A stretch of DNA of 64,000 bases from Phaseolus vulgaris (GCF_000499845.2 NC_023750.2:4151478-4215477), one strand, 5' to 3'. Positions 1 to 13,035 are shown, counted from the first letter of the stretch. Program-made: numbers and translations. Notes: a model not told the origin generated them from the sequence alone.

Positions 1-60
1 TCTACACATTCATTTTGTTATTAAAATTGAATGAATAATTAATTTTTTTTATCAATGCAT

Positions 61-416
61 TTTTTTTATCAGCAATAAAAAATAAATAAATTGGGACCAC
101 TTTACGGGTGATCCAACCCTTTTACAAGAACACATAGAATCTAACTCCTAACTTGGCACCCAAAATCGTCGGACAAAGGACCAACCAAACCAAGCGCTAA
201 CTAGCTTTACCGAATCGGTCGTATACATGCCAAAGGATCCATAACCCAACAGGGGTAGGAAAAGTAAACTTCGCGGGACTTTGCAGGAATCCAAGACCAT
301 ACCTTTACTTGCGCAGAGACAAAAACTTCTAACACATCTATCACTCCTCCATTAAAGACGATCGAGTTCCTATGCTTCCAAATTTCATTCACAATTCCAA
401 CCCAAATTGCCCCCAA
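61..416 (-). mobile_element. 5'-truncated LINE 3' end
   Basis: This is the last part of an L1-type LINE read on the minus strand. The poly-A end appears as the T-run near 61-68, followed by the family 3' terminus (GCTGATAAAA on the minus strand) and a stem-loop at 94-114. The coding remnant at 416-207 contains IWKHRNSIVF, typical of the tail after the LINE reverse transcriptase zinc-binding region. The fragment is bracketed by AATGCAT at 54-60 and 417-423, a likely 7-bp target-site duplication, so the element was truncated on insertion. Confidence 0.75.
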
Positions 417-423
417 AATGCAT

Positions 424-667
424 GAATACCTTCATAGTTGATTATAAAAAGAAATAGACTTTTAATTTTTTTTTTTAAATTTTAAAATTGCTTAAAATTA
501 TATGAACTAAATCATTTTAATTCGTAAGACTAAATATGTTAAATTATTTAAAATTATAATTTAGTCTCTAAGAATAAATATCTAAAATTGTTTAAAATTA
601 TAGGTACTATATTATTTCAGTCTTTAAAAGTTAAATTTAATTTTTTAAATTATAGAAACTTAATTGT
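424..667. other. AT-rich spacer, no gene seen
   Basis: Very AT-rich sequence between the LINE fragment and the left boundary of the TNL-A duplication. No coding, RNA or mobile-element signal was recognised. Confidence 0.5.
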
Positions 668-1439
668 CAGTAAAAAGTACACATTTGTAATTTTCTAACT
701 ATTAGCGGTATTTGTCTACATGGTTATTTTTTTGAATTTTTTAAAGATTATATTTGGACATATCAAATGAATATCAATTTATAAGAATTAATTTTAAAAC
801 AATTTATAACAAATTAAAATAATTTGTAAGATCTATATTTGAAAAAATATAGTTGAAAATTAAAAAATTAAAATAATTAGGTGACTTTACATAACTGAAA
901 ACTATAATGAAACTTGTAAATGTAAATTGAAAAAAAAAATGAAATATTTTTAAATTAGACATAAAAAAATATAATCAGTGTAAATAAGGAGAAATGAAAT
1001 CAAACTTTGTTTAATTTAGTCTTTACATAAAGGGATGAGGCTACAGTGCTTCTTCTGTTGAAACGAAAACAGAGAGTACATAGCATATAGCAGACGAAAC
1101 ACATAACAAATTATCGAACCGCAGCTATCTTTATTTCATAATGCAATATTTTTTACGAGGATTTCTGAATGCAATATTATATGCTAAAAAGGGAAAAGAA
1201 TTGACAAAAGTAACAACGACAAAGCAAATACAATAAACAGTTCAAGTAAACAATGTGAGGAGTGAGAAACAGGGTAAAATAAATATGAATCTCGTAACTA
1301 TGAGCTATACAAAGAAAAACAAGGAAAGGATCAGAAAAAATAAATTGCAACGAAGGAGATAAATGACTTACTAGAACTCACATTAGAGTTTTCTTTATGA
1401 ATTTAAGGAGAGAGTTTTTCTTTGGCACAGGCTCCTTTT
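668..1439. other. 3' flank of TNL-A, shared with TNL-C flank
   Basis: Noncoding sequence downstream of TNL-A. It matches 58316-59165 closely (for example the stretch with ACTATTAGCGG and TGTCTACATGGTTA), so the segmental duplication begins at about 668 here and 58316 there. The copy here has one version of a segment that is tandemly doubled downstream of TNL-C. No further gene was seen. Confidence 0.65.
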
Positions 1440-4400
1440 CTAGTCATTTGATTCACAACATATCAGATAGACAGCTGTGTTCTTAATCACCAAATCGTGA
1501 CCAAAATTCACAAAAATCTCCACCTTGTCACCTGATCCTAAACTTGACAATATGTCATGCCAATCTTCATCATTAAAGGAAATTCCTGTGCCATGATTGT
1601 GTATTTGGCATGTGCACTTCGTGTAATTAACAATTAAGACAGTAGTAAGTTCAGGTTCAATGATTTCGGAGGTTGATAAATAAACAACACACAAAGCCAT
1701 TCCCTTCACCACACGATGTTGTGGCACAGTGAAAGAAACATAATGTCCATTACCCATATGGGCCAACCAATAAGGATCATTGTCACCTGGGAGAGTAACA
1801 TCACATGACTCACTGCTTGCAAATACCTGTATCATGTGATGAACAAGGGCATGTTTAGCTAAACAAAAATATTATACATGATTAAAGCAAATCTGGTTAA
1901 TAGTTTTGTTGTATATACATCCCGATCTTTTCTTTAGTGATTTAGTCTGTTTTTATCTCTTAGTTTATATTTCTACGTACGATCAATGGGAATCAAGCAA
2001 TCATGAAGCTAGTAAACCAAGAAAGTGAAATCTATTTGGTAGTATAAGCATAATGACTTGTTAGTTGATTACTAAAACCAGATACTTTTAGATGAAATCG
2101 TGGTGTTAAAAGTTCAGTATTGTAGTTTCTTCAAGATACTTAATTATGATTATTTTAAGTTCTCTCAAATAATAGCTAAAATGATGGTGAAGGTAATAAA
2201 CAAAGGGAAAGCGAGAGAAGAACCTTAGGTATGATATCGCTCACAGTATTGAAGAATTCTTTGTATCTTCCAACACCAGTCAGAGAATACCTTACGTGAT
2301 GCTTTGAAAGAACTGATTCTCTAACATTTGCACCATATTCGGCCACTATGGTTTTTACTTGCTCAGATAGTTGAAACTCGGCATCACATTGCACCGAAAC
2401 ACTTCGAAGATTTGTGAGGCTGCTAAGCAATGGTGATATATCATCCCAATTATTATCTTCCATATGCATAAAGGAATGAATATAAGATAGGGGATTCATT
2501 GTTGGCGACATCCGAGACCGAATGATAGAAGGAAAAAGATTATGTGAAAATCCCTCAAATCCACGTAGGGATATATATCCAATGCTTTTTGGGCTTACAA
2601 TTGTAAAAGGCAATTGTTTCATAACTGTATTTTTAGCAATTATAGTTATGAAGGATTTCATTCGCACTATATCTTTTTCCATTAGGTCCATCTTCGAACA
2701 ACCAGATAGAATCAGAGTTTTTAAGGATTTCAACTTATATATCTTTTTGGGAAGATTGCTTAGATTTGTACAGTCCTGCAAATTTAGCAGTATAAGATTG
2801 CAGAGACATCCAATAGAAGGGTGTACTTGTCTCAATCTTGGACAATCTTTGAGAATGAGCTGTTCAAGACTTCGTGTTCCATAAAAGACAGGGGTTTCTA
2901 TTAAATACTTGGAGTGACTAAGATCAAGGACTTTTAGCCACATCAAAACCTTTAAGAACATAGTTTTTGGTAATATATTAGAGAAGAAAACGAAAAAACT
3001 AAATAGTTATAAGAAGAAACAAATAATAATTTTAAAAGAGAATGGCACGTGATAAAAACCTGGGGTTCTTTCCAAAGGAATCGAAGAAGACTGTGTTTTA
3101 CATCAATGGCTATTGCATCGTGCAGATAAAAGTGGTTAGTTAGGTATTCTGAAGAAAACCCTCGAAAACTGATCCATCTCAGTTTCTTAAAATGGTACTC
3201 AGAATCTCCAGCGAGTTTCAGCAGTCTTGATGGGTCTCTTACCCGTAAAGGATGGTGTCTGACGAAATCTCTTCCGATAGGCAATCTCTGAATGACTTTT
3301 GTGCCCTTTGAGGAAAAGAGCTAAGAAAAAGAAATATATTGCAAATGAGAAAGCAACCACTTTCAAAAGAAGATTCAAAAGCATAGATAAAGGATGTTCT
3401 TACCGTATTCTCTGACAGTGCATATTCTGCATCATTATCAAACCACCACAGTTGACTGTTCTTCCAGGGTTGATTTGTTGAAATATGACGAATAATTTCT
3501 CTTCCCATTTCTCGTAGCAACGGATGCATTATTAATTTGTTGTTCTTATTAATTTGTATGAGACTATGCTTTATGAGAACTCTTATTCCACTATCAGCGT
3601 CTATTCCACAGCCATTTAGGATCTTCGTGACATAGGTTCTGCTCTTACCAACAAAGGAACAACATACATCAAGAAATAAATCTTTTTGCATTTGATTGCT
3701 TAAACCGTTGAAACTTATTCTCAATTTCGATTCAACATCGTGCTGGGGAATACTGTCTAATAGTAACAGTACTGAATTCCATTCATCTTTGGTCCTTTCA
3801 TATAAATAACTTCCAATGACTTCAAGAGCTAAAGGTATTCCTCCACAATAAGAAACTACTCTTTCTGCAAGGAAATGGTATTCTTGTTTTGGTTTTGCTT
3901 CTCTAAATGCGTGCCAACTAAGAAGCTCAAGGGACTCGTTTGCGTTCATTAACTTTACATGAATAACAGAATCAGCTTTATATATCCTCAGTATGTTTTC
4001 AGGTCTTGTTGTAATGATTATTACACTTCCTCCTCCGAACCAATGAAAGCATTCCCGTAGTAATTGTCCATTAAACGTAGGTATATCGTCAAGTACAATG
4101 AGCACCCTTTTACCAGAAAGTCTTTCCCGAATCATACTTCTTCCCATCTCAAAGCTATCTATCTCTACCTTCGTGTTTAGGACATCTGAAAGGAGTTGTT
4201 CTAGTAAACGAAGATCCCCTCTTATTCCGCTAAATTGCCCAATACCTTCAATGAAACTTTTCTCTACGAATGTACCATGAATTTGATGGTAGATGGCTTT
4301 GGCAAGGGTGGTTTTGCCAGATCCTCCCTCTGCACATATTGATATCATACAAACTTCCGTGGATTCATATTTGATAGTTAGAATCGCATCCTCCATGTGT

Positions 4401-5058
4401 AATTGTAATCCAACTGGAAATTTAGTAGCAGACAAGACTGGTAAATAAAGAACTGTCTTAACAATTTTGTCCACTAGTTCAGCATCACTCCTTCAAGGTC
4501 AATAACAATTATAGAACAAGTCACGTATTACCAAAATTAAATCACAAACTTAAAATATGCGTGAGTGATTTACCTGTAATTGCTCTCATCCCATCCAAAT
4601 AAATTTGCAGCTTTGGTGAGTGCATGGCTCCATCTGGACATGCCATGCCTCAGTTGTTGTGGTGAGAATGTTTGGTGTGCAGTTGCTTTGAAGGCTTTTC
4701 CAAAACCACCCATCTGAAGACGTACATCAGATGGCTGGATTTCGTAATAAACGGGCAGAACATGTCGGCAATAAGTTTGGTGCCATTTGATGATTTGTTG
4801 AAGCTGATTAAGACACCAAGCAGACTGAGAATAGGATTTGGTGAAAACAACAATTGCTACACGACAGAGATTGAGAATAGGTTGTTGGAAGTGAATTGGG
4901 TTGTCTGCATTGGGGTGGTGAAGGAAAGTGGTGAAGCCAACAGCAGAGAGGGCAGAATCGAGATGAGAAACAAATTTCCTTTGGATGTCTTCTCCATTAA
5001 AGTTGATGAGCACATCGTACATCTGTGGGATTTTGGATGATGAAGAGGCCAATTCCAT
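1440..5058 (-). CDS. TIR-NBS-LRR disease-resistance protein (TNL-A)
   Basis: Probable intracellular immune receptor. Five exons with GT..AG junctions were read: 5058-4574, 4490-3404, 3320-3060, 2949-2224, 1826-1440; the joined frame is open for 981 codons. Exon 1 is the TIR domain (YDVLINFNGED near residue 14). Exon 2 is the NBS domain: P-loop GGSGKTT at 217-223, kinase-2 LIVLDDI, RNBS-B IIITTRP, CGGIPLAL, then MHPLLREMGRE where MHD is usual. Exons 3-4 hold a short LRR region (LILKDCP, LSNLP, LILSGCSK). Exon 5 is a post-LRR domain (PGDNDPYWLAH, VPQHRVVKG). The expected catalytic Glu of the TIR motif WCLxEL is Gln85 (WCLNQL). The C-terminus stops about 12 residues earlier than TNL-C after a small rearrangement near the stop. 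The ATG at 5058 matches the start of TNL-C. Expression and function are unknown. Confidence 0.88.
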
Positions 5059-5148
5059 GGAAGGTCAACGGTTAGAAGAAGAGAAAGCAAAAATGCAACA
5101 CAGTCAAGACAGAAAACCATTCAAAGAAGCCAAAGATTAATACATTTC

Positions 5149-5157
5149 TTTTTTATA
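5149..5157 (-). promoter_or_regulatory. Candidate TATA box of TNL-A
   Basis: The minus strand reads TATAAAAAA about 91 bases upstream of the ATG, a plausible distance for a TATA box with a short 5' UTR. The aligned site upstream of TNL-C (62921-62929) reads TATGAAAAA. No transcript data are available to confirm it. Confidence 0.4.
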
Positions 5158-5349
5158 GTCGTGGAAGCTCATGAATTGCAGCACCCATTTTACTTTAGAA
5201 AAGTAATATATTTACAACTTGTTCTATTATACAACCTTCATTTAAAAAATATATATATTTTTTCATTATTTTATAAAAAACTAAAATTTTAGACAAAAAA
5301 AAATAAGATTTATACTAGAACAAATGAGACTCTCAATATATTAATATTA

Positions 5350-5766
5350 GCCAATTTCTTCATGCACCCAATCAATTGTGATTAGCACCCAACGAACATT
5401 TTAAAATCCAATTGTATCCTTGTCATGTTTATTTTGAAAAAAGCTTGTAGGGTGCGCTGATGCAGATGATGCTCTTAAACCTTCACGCAACAATGGACGA
5501 CCTTCACGCTCCTGACTTCGTCTTTGTTCAAGGGGTCTTCCACTCAACACTACGCTGCCGGAGAAATGCCTACCAAGGTACGAGGATGCGAAAGCTCGTG
5601 CGAGAGATGTTGTTGGGTGCGATAATGGAAGAAATGAACTTGGGTGTGTGATTGAGTGGAGAAATCACTAAACCCTAATTTCATTTTCATTAAAGATAAT
5701 TCGATACTTTCACAAATACAATTGGGTGCAAGTTCAAATTGATTGAGTGTAGGGAGAATCAGCCTC
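5350..5766. mobile_element. 417-bp non-autonomous insertion with 7-bp TSD
   Basis: Absent from the paralogous flank of TNL-C, where the empty site reads AATATTATTTACTTT near 63107. Here AATATTA occurs at 5343-5349 and 5767-5773, flanking the insert. The ends are imperfect inverted repeats: the left begins GCCAATTTCTTCATGCACCC, and the reverse complement of the right end contains GCTGATTCTCCCTACACTC; both continue with CAATCAATT. A 63-codon plus-strand frame (5460-5651) has no recognised domain and is probably chance. It lies about 290 bases upstream of the TNL-A start codon. The superfamily was not determined. Confidence 0.7.
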
Positions 5767-6176
5767 AATATTATTTACTTTAGCCATTTAAGAAGTTAGA
5801 CCAACACCCACTGTGAACCAAAAAACGTATTACACTAGTTTTTCTAATTATATTCTTTTTTTTTCTAAATTTACCTATTAACTTTACTTTTTTATTTTAG
5901 AAAGCATTATGTTCTCTCTCTTTTAACGTTCGGCACGTATCACTTTAAATTTTAAAAGAATAAAAAATAATACATTTTCTTTCCACGTATATTTAAAGAG
6001 GCCGCTGTAATAATGTAAAAAAATAGAAAGTATAAATACAATTTAGATAAACGTCCCTACACCTGAATTTATTTTTTAAATAAATAAAATAAAAGAATTG
6101 AACGTGAGTTTACTAAAATTTAGGAAGTTTATTATCAATTACTAAAAATACAAATGAGGTGAGTGTAATTGATTTT

Positions 6177-6888
6177 CTTTTTAATAGTTTTGACAGAATA
6201 TCGTAAGTTATTTTAATGTTTAAAAAACTTAATTGAATATCATAAATTTTTTAATAAAGAAAGTTATTTGAAATTTTTTTGAAATCCAAAGTGAATTAAT
6301 TGCAGCCCTTAAAGTGTCTTTCTAAAAACTGAACGTGAAGGTCGCAGAAAAATGAAGTATAAAACATATATGAAATTTAATATAGTGATTGAGATATTTC
6401 CGGAACTAACCTGGTTTCTTTTGCCAGTTGGAATTGTGTTTTTAAACACTAGAGTATAGTATCTTCTCAGATTTATTTTAGCCAAAGAGGTGTAATTCTT
6501 CAGAATAAAATATTAAAATAGAAAAAATATTAAAAAATTATCCATGAGTATGTTGTTTCATACACAATTACATTGTAAATAAGTTATATATATACTACAA
6601 ATTTGAATATGTAATAAAAGTGAAGTTTTACCAATTTGATATAACTTTAGTGTTAGAGAAGAAATATTTTTCACTCACACAACAACTTCAATTGATATTA
6701 ATTAACTTTTAATTTTAAATGAAATTATGTTAGTATGATATAACTTCGGTTCAAATCAGATTACATTAAATTCATAACACGGATGTAATCTGATTTTGAC
6801 TAAGACGGTAAAAAATAACACGATTTTATTTGGAATAAAAAAAAGAGTACATATACTTAAAACAACTTTACCTATTACATTGAAATTG
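6177..6888. other. AT-rich intergenic region, no gene seen
   Basis: Low-complexity AT-rich sequence between the TNL-A flank and the 3' end of LINE-2. A phrase near 6408-6422 (CTAACCTGGTTTCTTTTGCC) resembles one near 54520, upstream of TNL-B, perhaps old shared TNL promoter sequence. No gene or RNA was recognised. Confidence 0.4.
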
Positions 6889-7157
6889 TTTTTTTTTCTT
6901 CAGTAAATAATAATGAAATTAAATGGGTTCACTTTAGGGGTAGTTCAACCCTTATCCAGCATAATGATGTTCAAAGAGTACCTTTCCATCTACATATCAA
7001 CAAACAACACCTCCTACTGTCTATCCCGTCTCTACCAATAAAAAAAAGAATAACAAGGATCAACCCTTATAAAAATACTAAATTGAATGCATACATACCA
7101 AGGGTTCTAGACACCAATGAGAGAATGAGAAATTAGTTGACGACATCTTTGATGAGA

Positions 7158-10100
7158 TCAAGACCAAACCTTAACCTGTGCTAGAGAGAAAACTTCAGTA
7201 TGATCAACCACTCCACCTTTAAATAAACAGTTATTCATGTGCCTCCATATCTCGCTAACCAACGCAATCCACACGTTGTTCATAATAAGATTAACTGAAG
7301 TGGGTGCATCCAGAATCTTGAAATGTTCAAAATGAGACTCAGGATCCATAAAATCGACTGATCTTACTCCTAAACAGTCATAACAAAGATTCCAAATTAG
7401 CCAAGCAACTCTGCATTCGCAGAACAAATGATTTGTTGACTCCTCTGACCTTTTACATAACCAACACAGATTACTCTCAACCTTGATACCTCTTATCTCC
7501 AGATTAACGCTACAAACAACATTGTTTTCAATCACTCTCCAAGTTGTGACTGGAGCTGAGGGAAGTACCTTAATTTTCTAGAAAAATTTATATCTTCTTC
7601 AGTCCTCCTCACTTCCTTCTTCCCTTAAAAAACCATAAGCGTTCTTAACTGAAAACTATGTTGACTCATTATCCTTCCATACCCATTATCCATTGTTTCC
7701 ATCTTGAGTCGCTTATAGAGATCATCTCTAAGAGTTGATTTTCTTGCTCCTATTCCCAAGCAAACAGACCCCTTTTCCACCTTAAGTTCCACTCCTAGGT
7801 CCCATTCTCATATTCCACAATCACATAAATTTTCCTCCTTATTAACAGACAAAGAAAATAACCTTAGAAATCTGCGTTTCAAGTCTTCTAATCTATCCAA
7901 TTGTCTGACCAAAACATAACATATCTCTCGTTTCCAACCTCCAAATTCAAACGATCTTCAAACTTCCCTCCCCATTCCTGAAACCTCTAGACCTTCCTTA
8001 AGACCTTACTATTATTATCTTTTTTCTCCTTCAAACCTCTCCATCCTCCATACTTAGATTCCAATACCTCCATCCAAAACCCCTTGTTTCCGTTTTCAGG
8101 TGCCAAATCCATTTTCCCAACAGAGCCAAATTAAATTGCCTGACATTAATAATATCGAGCCCTCCTGCTTCCCTGGATTTACAAACCTTATCACATGCCA
8201 CCCATGCAATCTTCCTTCCATCTGACCTCCATCCCCACAAAAAATTTCTCTACAGACTCACAATCTTCTTTAAAACAATAAATGATATCTTGAATAGAGA
8301 AAGATAGAACAAAGGTATGGACGACAAAACTTACTTAATTAAGCATATCCTCCCCGCCATCAAGATAAATTTTCCTTTCCACCTTCCTAGCCTTTTCTTT
8401 ACCCTGTTAATCACTTCATCCTAGAACTCACCCCTCTTATGACACCCCCTACAGGCATCCCCAAATATTTAAAAGGAATTCTCATCACCTTACAATTTAG
8501 AATTGTCGCAAAGTGGAGAATCTCTATCTGCTCCACCCCGAGAAATTCACCTTAAGACTAGATGGCAATTCAAAACAGTTCAACATAACCTTTATATTAA
8601 ATACGCTTTTGATCTTTGGAGCTAACGGGTCACCTTGCTTCAACCCTTTCTTTGGAATAAATTCCTTAGTAGGATTCCCGTTTACGAGAATTGACATCAA
8701 CGTTGATTCCAAGCAAGCTTTAATCCAGGAAATCCATTTTTCACAAAAGCCAATCCTTCCTAGCATATAATATATAAATCCCACCTCACAGAGTCGTAAG
8801 CCTTCTCATAATCCACCTTGAAAAACACACAATTTTTCTTCTTCCTCTTAAACTCTTCTAAAGCTTTATTGGCTACCAAAATACTATCCAATAACCCTCT
8901 TCTTTCAAGAAAGGTTGATTGCCTAACGTCGATAACTTTACTGATCACTTTTTTCAACCTGATAGAAAAAATCTTTGAAACTGTTTTATACACACACCCT
9001 ACCAACAAATTCGGTCTATAATCATTAAGTTGTTGCATATTATCATTCTTAGGAATCAAACAAATGAAAGAAGCATTTGATTCCTTAGGCCACCTACCAT
9101 TGACCATAAAATCATTTACCGCCGAGACAAAATCTTCCTTAAGACAACCCCAACAAAACTTAATGAAACTGAAATTAAAACCGTCAGGACCAGGGCCCTT
9201 CGAACCATCACAACTACAAACAACGTTATTAATTTCTTCTTCAGAGACTACTCCAACTAGAGACACATTATCTTCTTTTGATAACGAGGTGAATCGAACA
9301 TTGTCCAACCTAACCACTGGCTCGGACTCCCTGGCGAATCTAGCTTCGAAAAACTTTCTGACCTTAGTCATTACCACCTCCTTCTCCTCACACCACTGAA
9401 CGTTCACTTCTACCCCGTTGATCCCGTTTCTCATTCTTCTCCACTTCATAGATGAGTGGAACTTTTTTGTATTTAAGTCGCCTTGTTTCAACCAACTTTT
9501 CCTTGCTTTTTGTTGCACAACCGTTTCTTGTTTAAATAAGTTTCGACTTTGTTCAGTCAACAATAGTATCATCTCCTCTCGCCCAAACTCATCTAAAATG
9601 CCTTCGTCGTCTTTTGTTTCCAACTCTTGAATTTTATTTTGTAATAAAATACCTTCTTGATTGACGTTCCCAAAAACCTCTTTAATCCACTTTTTCAAAT
9701 CTAATTTTGATCTCTTCAATTTCTCTTTTAGTACAAACGTCCCTCCTCCCTACATTTCATAACTCTGCCATTTACTCCAAAAAAATTCTAAAAATCTTCC
9801 ATCTCTTTGCCACACGTCTAGACTTCTGAAAGGTTTCGACCCTCAATCTACCGACATTGTTTTGAGCACTATAGTACAATGATTAGAAACCATTGTACTG
9901 AGAACTAATTGTTTACTATTCGGCCATACATCCAACCATTCCCTAGAAATAAGAATCCTGTCAATTTTGCTCTTAATCGTCCCAATTGGCTTGTACCAAG
10001 TGAAATTTCTTCCAACCATCGGAATATTCAACAATTTTGCATTTTCGATAAAACCATTGAACCCCTGATTTCTGTACAATAATATGATACTGAAACTGGG

Positions 10101-10564
10101 CTTTTTCTCTCCTTCCTTCTAATTGAATTGAAGTACTCAACAACACACCACACCATGTTTTGTTTACTCTTCCTGAGGTCACTAATCTCATCACATACCT
10201 CTTTCCGTGCTTTCAACGATCCAGAGTTGTACACATTCATTATCATAAGTTGTACCCTATTTCCTACTTTCCAAACTCCTTCGATAACCAAATAAGATTT
10301 TCCATTAAAGTATCTCATCATATAAAAACTACTTCTTCTCCATATAGTAATAATTTCTCCTGCATTATTAACTGCCCCATTCTCCATCCATTCAATTTCA
10401 TTTGAGCCCCACAAATAATAGCAATGCTCCTTACTAATCACTAAGCACTTTGTCTCCTACAGACATACCATTCCAACCTCCTCTTTTCTAATCAAGTCTC
10501 TTAAGTATGTTCTTTTCGTACTTATGCCAATCTCCCTTATATTCATGCTAATTAGACTCATCAT
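7158..10564 (-). pseudogene. LINE-2 ORF2 (endonuclease / reverse transcriptase), broken
   Basis: Starts near 10564 with the motif SLISMNIREIG typical of plant L1 endonucleases. The endonuclease continues to 9843 in two frames (NFTWYKPIG, then SNHCTIVL). The RT begins around 9719 with KARKSWLKQGD, GSKGPGPDGF, LIPKNDN and FKVDYEKAYDSVRW, stops at 8760, and resumes in another frame with GLKQGDPLAP. Immediately after that, the sequence jumps to KIKSVFNIKVMLNCFEL, so the segment that should contain the catalytic FADD box is missing. RT C-terminal fragments follow (8240-8031), then a zinc-binding tail at 7535-7158 (CWLCKRSEESTNHLFC). It cannot encode an active RT. Confidence 0.85.
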
Positions 10565-10643
10565 CAGAAACACAATTCTCCATCTGACTACATTTGTAGT
10601 CCCGACTGTCCAAACTACCAAGTCTATTTAAAACAACCTCTTC

Positions 10644-12741
10644 TTATTTTAACAAAGTGAAACCCATCTCCTTACCAGATTTCCATGCCCTCCTGATTTC
10701 GCCCTGCTCATCTTTTAACCGCAGCATTTTCCTATACTTTCTAACATCTCTAACTGAGATAGTAATTTCTGACCTTAAACCCTTTAACGAAACTGACTTA
10801 GATAATCTTTCAACCAATGGTGAATTTTTGTCTCTCAAAACGAACATATCGCCTCCCCCTCCACCAATATTGTCCATCAACCTCCCCACCGGACAACTTG
10901 CAGAAATTGTCTCCATCCTACATGCCTTATTCTTTGGTGTCGATACCACCACTGCTCTATCGTCGACATCTGCGACCTTTACACTCCGTACTAACCCCAC
11001 CGAGCTCATCTTTTTCGTGGCGTTTGCTGTCTCATCATCTGTCTCGCACACAACAGTTCCTTTGCTTCCATAGTCAATCCTCCTCACCTCACCTTTTTCC
11101 TCCTAAATCTGCCCTGCCCCTCCCACCTAACAGCCACCATTCGCCTCTCCCTTTCGTGTCGTCGCCCCACCTCGAACACTCGCTAGCACCATCCGCTGCG
11201 ACGCACAATCGTGGTGCAGATGCGTGAGAACTGGCTCCGGCGTACGCTTTGATTGTTGTCGCCTACGATTTTGGCACAACCCTTGCTTCCTCATCGCCAC
11301 CCATCATCGTTTTTTCCTCGGCCAGCGCTCCAATCGTCATGAGTCATGTCCCCGCGCCGTTCCCCTTTGACAGTGGTAGAGGTGAGACGTCGTCGACTTT
11401 CTCCACTGCGTCGAGCGTCGCCGTCCACGTCGCCACCCTTTTTTCTCCTCCTGCCTCTCCACCGTGCCCTCCACTAACGTTGCGGGTTTCGCCGCCGCTA
11501 TTAATATCCACTAAGATTTTATTCCGTGCCTCATCTTTTTCCAAGTTAATAATCCCCTCTTTCCTTGGTTCCAACATACCATTGTGACTCTTCCTGACAT
11601 AAACAATTCCTCCATTAATGCATGTGCCGCCTTTTGAAATTTCTTCCTTTTTTTTCAGAAATTGAACAGTCGTCTCCTCCCTTTTCCCTCTCCTTGTCTA
11701 CCATCGTGATCTAAGTACTCGGACTCTGAAAATTCTTCACCAATGCTAGAGTCAAGTTGTGCTTCCGATTCATCCTCTGAAGCCACCCCCCACTTGTGAA
11801 ACAGATTTCCAAACGAAGGAACATGGAAATTTTCTTCCTCAGAAAAAACCTAACATAGCCTATCACTTATCCTCATTGATTTCGCCAGTCTTACCTCCTC
11901 GCCCAATGGGATTCTAATACACAACCTCGCATACTCTAACACCTCCTTAGAAATTATTCCTTCATCAACCTCTACAAGCGTTCCTACAAGAACCCCTATG
12001 CATTCAAAACATTGGTTAATCCAAAGAGCCAACGATATACCCCTGCATCGGAACCAAGCTATCTTCTCAAAAATCGCAAAAGAGTCATCCCATGGAACAA
12101 TTGATTCAAAATTACCTTCAAACCATTCTTTGTTGTCTGCAATCAACCTCTTAATTTGTCCCTCTTCTTCACATGATAGCAGCACGTACACCCCCCTTAA
12201 GATTCTCCCCCTTACTAAATTAAATCCTCCCAAAATAAACTCTCCTTAATATTTTGCACATCCGTTGTTTTTGACATTTTCCCGATGAAGCATCTCTCCA
12301 ACCAAAAAGACGTCTCTGCATTAACTCTAACATGTGGCCAAAATTCATCTTCTCCCTTATGATCGGATCTCGCTTTTCCACCCCTGACTGCTTGTGCATA
12401 TATAAGAGCACTGTTGATTCTTTTGGTTCCAAACTTTCCAATAATAAATTTGTCTCAGCGAAGTGTGCATTGACTTCTCTTGCCTTTTGTATTTCGGTTT
12501 GTATTCCTGAAGCTTCCATGTACCAATCCAAAAAGAATCAAGTTGTTTTTCTAAAGCATACCCATCCTTAACGTCATGAAATCTGACAAAAACCAAAGCG
12601 TTTTTTCCCTAACTTTCTAGATATGAAGACATCTATAACCCTTCCCCAACGTTTAAAAACCCTCCATAAATCCTTTTCTTGAAATTCATTTGGAAAATTA
12701 GTGAAAAAGAAAGTAGCTTCTGCCGTCTTCAATTGCCAAAA
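10644..12741 (-). pseudogene. LINE-2 ORF1 (RNA-binding protein), broken
   Basis: ORF1 of LINE-2, interrupted by the outer CACTA element at 12741/31567. The N-terminal RRM-like part includes FFFTNFPNEF near the junction and LWRVFKRWGRVIDVF. A DUF4283-like region lies at 12233-11850 (WFRCRGISLALW, LEYARLCIRIP). A low-complexity linker at 11600-11090 gives artificial Pro/Ser-rich frames on the plus strand. The C-terminal part is 11087-10644. Several frameshifts and stops separate these pieces. The role is inferred from plant L1 ORF1 proteins, which bind the element RNA. Confidence 0.7.
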
Positions 12742-13035
12742 CACTAGTACAAAAAAGTAAATTAACGACGGTTAAAATTGACATTTAAAGACGATTCCGG
12801 AATCGTCGTTATTACCGGCGTCGTTAAAAGGTATGGTTTTTTAACGACGGTTCCCATAACCGTCGTTAAAACGCGCGACTTATAACGACGGTTCCCACAA
12901 CCGTCGTTAAAAATGGGGTTGCGTTTTTTGATTTCAAAAATTGAAGGCACTTTTAAAGACGGTTCCCATAGGAACCGTCGTTATAAGTATGGGTTTTAAA
13001 GACGGTTCCAAGTGGAACTGTCGTTATATGTCTTT
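12742..13035. repeat. Left subterminal palindromes of the outer CACTA
   Basis: At least four foldback units built from AACGACGGTT and its complement AACCGTCGTT, with short spacers such as CCCATA or CCCACA, and some variants with AAAGACGGTT. The same units occur at 31320-31566. In CACTA elements such subterminal repeats are bound by the element-encoded DNA-binding protein. The palindromic arrangement is seen directly; the binding role is inferred. Confidence 0.8.

Larger units (their letters stand above)
5059..6176. other. 5' flank of TNL-A, shared with TNL-C flank
   Basis: Upstream region of TNL-A, homologous to 62817-63515 except for a 417-bp insertion at 5350-5766. Homology ends just after the stretch GAGGTGAGTGTAATTGATTT near 6176. 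It holds the candidate TATA box; no separate gene is supported. Confidence 0.6.

Noticed and set aside
5460..5651. 63-codon plus-strand frame in the 417-bp insertion
   Set aside because: No domain was recognised, and the element is too small to be coding; probably chance.
10657..11587. Plus-strand Pro/Ser-rich frames
   Set aside because: They are the reverse strand of the LINE-2 ORF1 linker; the minus-strand reading agrees with the rest of ORF1.
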